Shown here piece by piece: positions 1 through 4,671 of a stretch of 6,740 nucleotides of DNA (position 1 is the stretch's first letter; each line of letters begins with the position of its first letter). The notes under the pieces are model-generated. The model saw only the letters and a list, made by a program, of their open reading frames with translations. It was not told where the DNA came from and did no database searches. The position numbers and the translations under genes were made by a program. This DNA comes from Clostridiales bacterium. GTDB taxonomy: Bacteria > Bacillota > Clostridia > Lachnospirales > Anaerotignaceae. The stretch is from the NCBI GenBank assembly GCA_021202325.1, contig JAJQDF010000117.1, positions 1 to 6,740 on the forward strand, written 5' to 3'.

Positions 1-31
1 CTCTATAATAGCAATTAGTCAGTATAAAGAT

Positions 32-61
32 GAAGCGGGCGGAAATTAATCTGCCCGCTTC
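32..61. terminator. Bidirectional terminator-like hairpin
   Basis: GAAGCGGGC (32-40) pairs with GCCCGCTTC (53-61). The stem extends inward by a G-C and a G-U pair, leaving an A/T-rich loop of 8 bases. It lies 29 bases beyond the permease stop codon on the minus strand and would also serve a plus-strand gene ending left of the window. Neither side has a clean long T run, so it is a probable rather than a textbook intrinsic terminator. Confidence 0.6.
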
Positions 62-90
62 TATTTATATAATTAGGAGTGGGTGTTGGG

Positions 91-882
91 CTATTTAATA
101 TATTTTTTCTCTATAAAAGCTATGGCCTTATACATTAGAGCCGCCATTATAAGCAGAATTATGACACTCATCATTACATTGTCCAGCTTGAATATCTGCG
201 ACGAATACACTATAAGATAGCCAAGCCCGGCCTTTCCTACAAGGAATTCTCCGACAATTACGCCGACAAAGGAAAGGCCGACATTTATTTTTAGGGCATT
301 GAATATAACAGGTATGTTGGAAGGAATGACGACCTTTGTAAGTATTTGCCGCTTTGTTCCGCCGAATATTGTTATAAGCTTTATTTTGTCCCGGTCTGTT
401 TCAAGGAAGCCGCCGAGAACTGTCATTATTGTAATAATGACCGATGTCAGCAGGGCGATAAGTATTATTGACTTGGTGTTGTTGCCGAGCCAGACAATTA
501 TTATAGGCGCCAGGGCGGTTTTAGGAAGGCTGTTAAGTACGACAAGATAGGGTTGGGAAATATCCGAAATCATATTGTTCCACCAGAGTATAATCGCTGC
601 GGCAGTTCCTATTATTGTTCCAAGTACAAAGCCGACTATGGTTTCCGAGGCTGTTATGCCTATGTGGTACCACAGCGAGCCTTCCCTGAACATATATACG
701 GCAGCCTTAACCATGGAGGACGGACTGCTGAATATGAACTCATCAACGATGCCGGTTTTGGCCGAAATTTCCCATACACCCCAAAATACAGCCAAAATAA
801 AAAAGCGAAAGAAAACCACCTTCTGTTTTCTTTTCTTCCGCTCGGCCATATATTCCTGCTGTTCTAAAGAAACCTCATGCAT
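91..882 (-). CDS. ABC transporter permease, NitT/TauT (SsuC/TauC-like) family
   Basis: Inner-membrane permease of a nitrate/sulfonate/taurine/pyrimidine-precursor type importer, 263 residues, the usual length for this family. A basic N-terminus (KKRKQK, about 15-21) precedes the first membrane helix (about 23-40). Further hydrophobic segments lie near 81-100, 122-155, 200-215 and 236-256. The cytoplasmic EAA loop that docks on the ATPase is visible around 160-192, with the FGGTKRQI stretch followed by IP. The ATG sits in an 8-base overlap (ATGCATGA) with the end of the upstream ATPase gene, and AAGGAG lies 10 bases upstream inside that gene, so the two were translationally coupled. The partner ATPase is now interrupted, so this subunit is probably orphaned. 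No substrate-binding protein gene is in the window, so the substrate cannot be named. The family call is firm. Confidence 0.9.
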   Translation of the reverse strand: MHEVSLEQQEYMAERKKRKQKVVFFRFFILAVFWGVWEISAKTGIVDEFIFSSPSSMVKAAVYMFREGSLWYHIGITASETIVGFVLGTIIGTAAAIILWWNNMISDISQPYLVVLNSLPKTALAPIIIVWLGNNTKSIILIALLTSVIITIMTVLGGFLETDRDKIKLITIFGGTKRQILTKVVIPSNIPVIFNALKINVGLSFVGVIVGEFLVGKAGLGYLIVYSSQIFKLDNVMMSVIILLIMAALMYKAIAFIEKKYIK

Positions 883-1495
883 GGACGTCCAGCTCCTTCC
901 ATATTGTGTTGAAATAATCTCTGAACTCAGACACGCTCCTCCGCTCCATAGGAGTGTTATGCTCGCAGGGCAGGTCTATTGTATGGACTGATTTCAGCCT
1001 TGCCGGGCGGGAGGACATCACAAGTACTCTGTCACTCATGGATACGGCTTCGGATATGTCATGGGTGACAAGTATGGCTGTTATACCTTCATTTTTTATG
1101 ATAGAGCCTATTTCATCGGACATAAACAGGCGGGTTTGATAATCCAATGCCGAAAACGGTTCGTCAAGAAGAAGCAGCTCCGGCCGTATGGCAAGTGTGC
1201 GTATAAGAGCGGCTCTCTGCCTCATGCCGCCGGACAGCTCAAAGGGACAGCGGTTTTCAAATCCCGATAGGCCATATTTTTGAAATAGGCTTTGCACATA
1301 CTCTTTAGCTTCATCGGTCAGCTGGTGCTGAATTGTAAGCCCAAGACAGGCATTTTCAAAAATGGTAAGCCAGTCAAATAAATGGTCTTTTTGGAGCATA
1401 TATCCGGCCTTTCTGTCAGTATCTATATTAATCTCGCCGCTTTCGGGAGATAACAGACCGCATATGATAGACAAGAGGGTTGATTTGCCGCACAT
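875..1495 (-). pseudogene. ABC transporter ATPase, 3' fragment (lacks N-terminus and most of Walker A)
   Basis: C-terminal four-fifths of an SsuB/TauB-type ATPase. It begins abruptly at CGKSTLL, the last half of Walker A, then shows the Q-loop region (GYMLQKDHLF), the signature LSGGMRQRAAL, Walker B with LLLLDEPFSALD, and the H-loop VTHD. The only nearby ATG (1493-1495) is made partly of DNA beyond the break and has no recognisable Shine-Dalgarno, so it is probably a by-product of the insertion. The missing 5' part is at 3163-3299. Joining 3299-3163 to 1487-875 gives 750 bases, an uninterrupted 249-residue ATPase of normal family length. The sequence after the break is otherwise intact, with no frameshift or stop, which suggests a recent or reversible interruption. 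If translated alone, the fragment cannot bind ATP normally. Confidence 0.88.
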
Positions 1496-1508
1496 TCAAG
1501 AAATACAA
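1487..1508 (+). repeat. Left inverted repeat of the inserted segment
   Basis: GCCGCAC (1487-1493), five bases, then AGAAATACAA (1499-1508). The same two blocks with the same 5-base spacing appear on the minus strand at 3159-3138. The outer block is host ATPase sequence at this end but lies inside the insert at the other end. The five spacer bases differ (ATTCA here, CAACG at the other end). Confidence 0.7.
1488..1493. repeat. Left copy of 6-bp direct repeat flanking the insertion (CCGCAC)
   Basis: CCGCAC here and at 3163-3168 bounds the inserted DNA. In the reconstructed ATPase it occurs once, covering the codons for G-C-G of the P-loop. This is what a 6-bp target-site duplication, or a short crossover core of a site-specific recombinase, would leave. 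Confidence 0.75.
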
Positions 1509-1525
1509 AAATTTTGTCACACTAA

Positions 1526-1553
1526 TTGTGTATTTTTAAATTTATGATATACT
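1526..1553 (+). promoter_or_regulatory. Probable sigma-A promoter of the Mrp gene
   Basis: TTGTGT (1526-1531), a 16-base spacer, then TATACT (1548-1553) preceded by TG and one base, an extended -10 arrangement. The spacer is A/T-rich. A second -35-like TTGTCA lies at 1514-1519. The promoter is inside the insert, 18 bases from the left inverted-repeat arm, so the Mrp gene carries its own transcription start. Confidence 0.55.
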
Positions 1554-1601
1554 ATACATTAGTGCTAAAACAGCAGATTAATTTGTTAGGAGATGTTTTA
1601 A

Positions 1602-2420
1602 ATGGGTTGTTCACATGATTGTTCATCATGCGGTTCAGACTGTTCAACTAAGAATGCTGAAAGTATGATAAAACCGTTGAACGATAAAAGCAGTGTTAAA
1701 AAGGTAATAGGTGTAGTCAGCGGAAAGGGCGGAGTAGGAAAGTCCCTTGTTACGGCTATGCTTGCGGTAAATATGGCCAACAGAGGCTACTATGCGGCTG
1801 TGCTCGATGCAGATATTACAGGCCCTTCTATTCCCAAGGCCTTTGGAGTATACGAAAGGGTTGAGGCCGATGATGATATTATTATTCCGGCAAGAACAGT
1901 TAAGGGAATTGATATTATGTCAACAAATCTCATACTTGAGAATGACTCCGATCCTGTAGTATGGAGAGGCCCCATTATTGCCGGAGCTGTGGAGCAGTTT
2001 TGGACAGAGTGCCTGTGGGATAATGTGGATTATATGTTTGTGGATATGCCTCCGGGAACAGGCGATGCTCCGCTTACAGTTTTCCAGTCCCTTCCCGTTG
2101 ACGGAATAATCATAGTTACTTCACCCCAGGATCTTGTTACTATGATTGTGGGCAAAGCTGTAAAAATGGCTCAGATGATGGATGTTCCTATTTTGGCCAT
2201 TGTTGAGAATATGTCCTACTTCAAGTGTCCTGACTGCGGCAAGGAATATGAGATTTTCGGCGCAAGCCATGTTGCTTCTGCCGCTAAAGAATTCCAGATT
2301 CCATATTACGCTAAGCTTCCGATTGATCCTAATTTTGCTGCCTGCGTAGATAAGGGCGAAATTGAGTTTTTGGATGTAAGTCCTCTGGACAAAATAGCCG
2401 ATGTAATTGAAAAGATATAA
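1602..2420 (+). CDS. Mrp/Nbp35/ApbC-family iron-sulfur cluster carrier ATPase
   Basis: Cytoplasmic P-loop NTPase of the MinD/Mrp group, which binds a 4Fe-4S cluster and hands it to apo-proteins. The 272 residues begin with a Cys-rich segment (C3, C7, C10, C14). The deviant Walker A GKGGVGKS follows at 41-48, then LDADITGPSIP (68-78), WRGPII (121-126), the DMPPGTGD motif (148-155) and the C-terminal CPDC pair (C209, C212) that bridges a cluster between two subunits. Length and motifs are complete. AGGAG (1588-1592) lies 9 bases before the ATG. It has its own promoter and terminator and is convergent to the acetyltransferase gene. Both sit within the segment that interrupts the ABC ATPase, an unusual place for a gene normally at a fixed chromosomal locus. 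Family call firm; client proteins unknown. Confidence 0.93.
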   Translation: MGCSHDCSSCGSDCSTKNAESMIKPLNDKSSVKKVIGVVSGKGGVGKSLVTAMLAVNMANRGYYAAVLDADITGPSIPKAFGVYERVEADDDIIIPARTVKGIDIMSTNLILENDSDPVVWRGPIIAGAVEQFWTECLWDNVDYMFVDMPPGTGDAPLTVFQSLPVDGIIIVTSPQDLVTMIVGKAVKMAQMMDVPILAIVENMSYFKCPDCGKEYEIFGASHVASAAKEFQIPYYAKLPIDPNFAACVDKGEIEFLDVSPLDKIADVIEKI

Positions 2421-2426
2421 AAATTT

Positions 2427-2458
2427 TCCGTCCTGACATAACACAGGACGGATTTTTT
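2427..2458. terminator. Intrinsic terminator between convergent Mrp and acetyltransferase genes
   Basis: TCCGTCCTG (2427-2435) pairs with CAGGACGGA (2444-2452) around an 8-base loop, followed on the plus strand by a run of six T (2453-2458). It starts 7 bases after the Mrp stop codon. On the minus strand the same stem is followed by AAAATTTTT, so it can also end acetyltransferase transcripts, less strongly. Confidence 0.85.
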
Positions 2459-2472
2459 AATGCTTAGGATTT

Positions 2473-3084
2473 TCAGTCTTTGTTTTGTCTGTAAAACTCA
2501 ACTTTCTTTCGCCAATACTCATAATCAGATTCATTTATCTCTCTTATAATCCGGCAGGGATTTCCGGCGGCAATGACATTCGGCGGAATATCCTTTGTGA
2601 CAACCGAGCCGGAGCCTATGACGGCGTTGTCGCCTATGGTGACATTGGGATTAATGACAGTGTTTCCGCCAATCCATACGTTATTGCCTATTGTTACCGG
2701 CCCTCCGCATTCCAGCTCCATATTTCTTATTTCTGCTACAGTGGGGTGGGCTGCGGCATAGATAGAAACTCCGGGCGCAAAAAGTACGTTGTTTCCAATT
2801 GTGACTTCGCAGACGTCAAGTATGATACAGCCGAAATTGGCGAAAAAATTGTCTCCGACATGGATGTTGTAACCGTAGTCACAGTGGAAATCGGGCTCTA
2901 TCAAAATGTTCTTTCCGTGGCTCCCCAACAGCTTGTCAAGAATCTCATTTCTGTATTCGGCTTCATCCACGGAAGTGTTGTTGTATAGATGAGTAAGCCT
3001 TCTGGCTCTAGCTCTCTCCTCGGCCAGCGTTTTGTCAGAGGCTATGTAGAGATGGCCTGAAAGCATGAGTTCTTTTTCGTTCAT
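2473..3084 (-). CDS. Maltose/galactoside-type sugar O-acetyltransferase (hexapeptide family)
   Basis: Cytoplasmic acetyl-CoA-dependent O-acetyltransferase of the Maa/LacA/NodL family, 203 residues, full length. The N-terminal Mac domain spans about 5-56 ([11 protein letters not shown], then an Arg-rich helix). Left-handed beta-helix repeats follow from about 60 ([46 protein letters not shown]). The probable catalytic His is H113 in the AAHP motif, and [16 protein letters not shown] is the typical C-terminal loop. GGAGGA (3098-3093) is 8 bases before the ATG. I see no convincing promoter between the start and the insert edge at 3162. Its ATG overlaps the stop of the truncated ATPase reading frame as ATGA, so it may be transcribed and translationally coupled from the ABC operon. 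The exact acceptor sugar cannot be read from sequence; a detoxifying or cell-surface role is equally possible. Confidence 0.92.
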   Translation of the reverse strand: MNEKELMLSGHLYIASDKTLAEERARARRLTHLYNNTSVDEAEYRNEILDKLLGSHGKNILIEPDFHCDYGYNIHVGDNFFANFGCIILDVCEVTIGNNVLFAPGVSIYAAAHPTVAEIRNMELECGGPVTIGNNVWIGGNTVINPNVTIGDNAVIGSGSVVTKDIPPNVIAAGNPCRIIREINESDYEYWRKKVEFYRQNKD

Positions 3085-3137
3085 GTTATAAATCCTCCGA
3101 AATTTATATGGCTATCCTGTATAATTTTGCTTATTTG

Positions 3138-3159
3138 TTGTATTTCTCGTTGGTGCGGC
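3138..3159 (-). repeat. Right inverted repeat of the inserted segment
   Basis: Read on the minus strand: GCCGCAC (3159-3153), five bases CAACG (3152-3148), AGAAATACAA (3147-3138). It matches the left repeat at 17 of 17 block positions with identical spacing. Here the GCCGCAC block belongs to the insert and lies 3 bases inside the direct-repeat copy. Confidence 0.7.
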
Positions 3160-3169
3160 TTTCCGCACC
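3152..3169. repeat. Short perfect hairpin at the right junction
   Basis: GGTGCGG (3152-3158), loop CTTT (3159-3162), CCGCACC (3163-3169). The left arm is insert DNA and the right arm is ATPase coding sequence, so the junction lies at the loop/right-arm boundary. It could be a structured recombination site or a templated joint. Confidence 0.7.
3163..3168. repeat. Right copy of 6-bp direct repeat flanking the insertion (CCGCAC)
   Basis: Second copy of the sequence at 1488-1493. On the minus strand it reads GTGCGG and encodes part of G44-C45-G46 of the ATPase P-loop. Host sequence resumes to its right without loss of any base relative to the reconstructed gene. Confidence 0.75.
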
Positions 3170-3329
3170 CAGAAGGGCCGACAATGCTTACGAATTCTCC
3201 CTTTTCGACCGTGAAGGACAGGTTCTTTATAGCCTCGGTCTCGCCGTCCGGACTGTGATAATTAAAGCATATATTTTTTGCTTCAACTGTCGGCTTCAAT
3301 GATAACCCCTCCGATTTTTAAGTTTCTAT

Positions 3330-3335
3330 ATTATA
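3330..3335 (-). promoter_or_regulatory. Possible -10 element upstream of the ABC operon
   Basis: TATAAT on the minus strand, in the 56-base gap between the radical-SAM stop and the ATPase TTG start. No good -35 lies at 16-18 bases. A TTGTCC is present but only about 10 bases upstream. The operon may instead rely on readthrough from the radical-SAM gene. Confidence 0.3.
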
Positions 3336-3355
3336 TTTCACAAGGGGACAAATGG

Positions 3356-4252
3356 TTACAGTCCGCTTAAATCAAAAAGGGGAGTGTACTCGCTTGTGGC
3401 TGATGATTTTTCCTGGACATAGCCGTTTTTCAAACCAATATCAAAAAAGTGGTCTATAACCCTCGTGTATTCCAGCGACATAAGCCTTCGGTTTATTTCC
3501 TTATATTCATTGGTTCTGTACATTGGCGTGTACTGCCTGAGAAGGGAAACATAGGCTTCTTCGCCGAAATTTTCTTTTATGGCGTCCAGCACCTTAAAGG
3601 AATCCTCCTTGTGGGAGGGAAGAACCAAATGGTGGATAATAACGCCTTTTTTGAGCAGTCCCTTTTCGTCAAATGCGTTTTGTCCGATCTGACGGTACAT
3701 TTCGGCGACCGCTGAAACTGCCTGTTCAAAATAATCGGGTGCGGCAGAATATTTGGCAGAAAGCTCCGCAGAGAAATATTTTATGTCCGGAAGATATATG
3801 TCGATAAGGCCGTCAAGCATTTTAAGGCTTTCTGCCTTTTCATAGCCGCCGGAGTTGTATACAATTGGGATTTTAAGTCCGTTTTCTTTGGCCTTTACTA
3901 TTGCCTCGGTAACCGACGGTATGTAGTGAACAGCAGTAACAAGATTTATATTATGAACGCCCCTGTCCTGTTCCTCCAGCATTATTTGGGCAAGCTGGTC
4001 TATGCTTATGGCTTTGCCGTGATTTTCAGAGCTTATGTCATGGTTTTGGCAAAACACACAGCGAAGATTACAGCCTGTGAAAAATATGGTTCCCGAGCCG
4101 TTTGTGCCGCTTATCGGCGGTTCTTCCCACATATGGACGGAGGCAAGGGCGGCATGGATTTCGGAAGGCATTTTGCAGTAACCAATCCGGCCGGCTGAGC
4201 GGTTAACGCCGCAGTTCCTTGGACAAAGAGTGCAGTTTTCGTAATAATTCAT
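3356..4252 (-). CDS. PflX-like radical-SAM protein (COG1313 type)
   Basis: Radical S-adenosylmethionine enzyme related to pyruvate formate-lyase activating proteins; members of this subgroup have no established substrate. Numbering from the chosen start gives 298 residues. An N-terminal Cys cluster (C7, C10, C14, C26 in the CTLCPRNCGVNR region) is followed by the SAM-binding cluster motif C61-x3-C65-x2-C68 in FFTGCNLRCVFCQN. A TIM-barrel-like body follows, with INLVTAVHYIP, VYNSGGYE and IDIYLPDIKY. The extra N-terminal cysteines may bind a second metal site (inference). I start at ATG 4252-4250 because GAGGTG lies 8-9 bases upstream and the protein then begins just before the conserved Cys cluster; an upstream GTG at 4300 would add 16 unlikely residues. 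It is divergent from the zinc-ribbon gene. Oxygen-sensitive chemistry fits an anaerobe. Confidence 0.88.
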   Translation of the reverse strand: MNYYENCTLCPRNCGVNRSAGRIGYCKMPSEIHAALASVHMWEEPPISGTNGSGTIFFTGCNLRCVFCQNHDISSENHGKAISIDQLAQIMLEEQDRGVHNINLVTAVHYIPSVTEAIVKAKENGLKIPIVYNSGGYEKAESLKMLDGLIDIYLPDIKYFSAELSAKYSAAPDYFEQAVSAVAEMYRQIGQNAFDEKGLLKKGVIIHHLVLPSHKEDSFKVLDAIKENFGEEAYVSLLRQYTPMYRTNEYKEINRRLMSLEYTRVIDHFFDIGLKNGYVQEKSSATSEYTPLFDLSGL

Positions 4253-4271
4253 TAAAAAACACCTCACAGGT

Positions 4272-4277
4272 ATTATA
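4272..4277 (-). promoter_or_regulatory. Probable -10 of the radical-SAM gene
   Basis: TATAAT on the minus strand, about 20 bases upstream of the chosen start codon, which would give a very short leader. The nearest -35-like hexamer, TTGTGT (4302-4297), is 19 bases away, so the promoter is suboptimal or the -35 is degenerate. Confidence 0.45.
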
Positions 4278-4336
4278 ACAAATTTATACTGCAAAAACAC
4301 AAAAATCTTCCTGTATACGAAAAAGAGTTTATATTG

Positions 4337-4342
4337 TATAAT
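4337..4342 (+). promoter_or_regulatory. Probable -10 of the small zinc-ribbon gene
   Basis: TATAAT on the plus strand, 34 bases before the ATG at 4377. No clear -35 is seen at 16-18 bases. The divergent radical-SAM promoter lies about 60 bases to the left, so the two share one short intergenic control region. Confidence 0.4.
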
Positions 4343-4376
4343 TACGTCGTAGGATAACGAAAGGGGAGAGACTTAT

Positions 4377-4613
4377 ATGATAAAGACAAGAGAAGTAAAC
4401 GAAATAAGGAACGAAACCGACGTAATAATATGCGATGCCTGCGGAAAGGAAATAAAAAAGAACAAGTTCGGAGAATTTGACGATTTTTACCATATAGAAA
4501 AAACATGGGGCTACCACTCCGATAAAGACGGAAGGCATGACAGCTTCGACATATGCGAGGAATGCTATGATAAGATGCTTATAGCGGTTGGGATAGAACA
4601 AAATTTAAACTAA
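4377..4613 (+). CDS. Small CxxC zinc-ribbon-like protein of unknown function
   Basis: A 78-residue soluble protein with two cysteine knuckles: C19-DA-C22 (in IICDACGKEI) and C60-EE-C63 (in FDICEECYDKML). They are spaced 37 residues apart, as in small zinc ribbons that bind one Zn with four Cys. The intervening part is acidic and aromatic (FGEFDDFYHIEKTWGYHSD) and contains several His. There is no signal peptide or membrane segment. GGGGAG (4363-4368) lies 8 bases before the ATG. The gene stands alone, with its own -10 and a hairpin downstream. Its coding strand is strongly purine-rich and all nine Ile codons are ATA, more extreme than its neighbours. I recognise the fold type but no named family. 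A metal-binding regulatory or accessory role is possible but unsupported. Confidence 0.8.
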   Translation: MIKTREVNEIRNETDVIICDACGKEIKKNKFGEFDDFYHIEKTWGYHSDKDGRHDSFDICEECYDKMLIAVGIEQNLN

Positions 4614-4620
4614 TATTAAT

Positions 4621-4661
4621 GGCGGCATTGGCTGAGAGAATGATTCTCAGTTAATGCCGCC
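4621..4661 (+). terminator. Long hairpin between convergent genes
   Basis: GGCGGCATT (4621-4629) pairs with AATGCCGCC (4653-4661), and CTGAGA (4632-4637) pairs with TCTCAG (4645-4650). The two intervening bases on each side form G-U pairs in plus-strand RNA, giving a continuous 17-bp stem with a 7-base loop. In minus-strand RNA they become A-C mismatches. It lies 7 bases after the zinc-ribbon stop and 10 bases after the YgjV-family stop. No T run follows on either strand, so it may stabilise 3' ends or act with another factor rather than be a classical intrinsic terminator. Confidence 0.6.
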
Positions 4662-4671
4662 TGATTTGCAG

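Larger units (their letters stand above)
1494..3162. mobile_element. 1.67-kb insertion cassette interrupting the ABC ATPase
   Basis: This segment splits the ATPase gene between the bases encoding its P-loop. It is flanked by direct CCGCAC copies and near-terminal inverted repeats, and it contains two complete convergent genes: an Mrp-type ATPase and a hexapeptide acetyltransferase. Removing it with one CCGCAC copy (1675 bp) restores the reading frame exactly. No transposase, integrase, resolvase or reverse transcriptase is encoded, so it would have to be moved in trans. The repeats match no IS family I recognise. It could be a passenger-carrying non-autonomous transposon, a site-specifically integrated cassette, or a one-off insertion by illegitimate recombination. 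That it is an insertion is well supported; that it is mobile is inference. Confidence 0.6.
3081..3299 (-). pseudogene. ABC transporter ATPase, 5' fragment, fused to a short tail encoded by the insert
   Basis: Residues 1-47 are the N-terminus of an SsuB/TauB-type ATPase: a first strand with the aromatic A-loop (CFNYHSPDG), [19 protein letters not shown], and the start of Walker A, GPSGCGK. Host sequence ends in the P-loop at 3163. The frame then runs 25 codons into the inserted DNA (beginning PHQREIQQ) and stops at 3081 in an ATGA overlap with the acetyltransferase start. The start codon is TTG (3299-3297), chosen because GGAGGGG (3312-3306) sits 6 bases upstream and no ATG lies near in frame. 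The 72-residue product lacks the signature motif, Walker B and H-loop and cannot hydrolyse ATP. The rest of the gene is at 1487-875. It lies 56 bases after the radical-SAM gene with no terminator between, so cotranscription with that gene is possible. Confidence 0.88.

Noticed and set aside
1..18. Possible 3' tail of a plus-strand gene (ends LYNSN then TAG, just before the 32-61 hairpin)
   Set aside because: Only five codons are visible, and another frame stays open to 49, so the frame cannot be chosen.
299..991. Plus-strand open frames opposite the permease and ATPase fragment
   Set aside because: They lie antisense to well-recognised genes, overlap each other and show no domain pattern or suitable ribosome binding site.
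2121..2444. Minus-strand frame opposite the 3' part of the Mrp gene, extending through the terminator
   Set aside because: It is a shadow of a complete conserved gene and runs through the terminator stem; no family is recognisable.
2485..2988. 167-codon plus-strand frame opposite the acetyltransferase
   Set aside because: It is the complement of a hexapeptide-repeat gene, whose regular codons often leave the opposite strand open; the minus-strand protein has clear motifs.
1487..3159. Simple invertible segment (phase-variable switch) as the sole explanation
   Set aside because: Inverting the segment would not rejoin the ATPase, whereas deletion between the CCGCAC copies does. Inversion remains possible as a side reaction but does not explain the break.
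3138..3169. Integron-type attC site at the right junction
   Set aside because: The sequence near GTTGGTG does not fit the GTTRRRY core and no matching RYYYAAC partner is present.
3300..3355. TPP or other riboswitch upstream of the ABC operon, as expected for some thiamine-precursor importers
   Set aside because: The gap is only 56 bases and shows no conserved riboswitch core or terminator/antiterminator pair.
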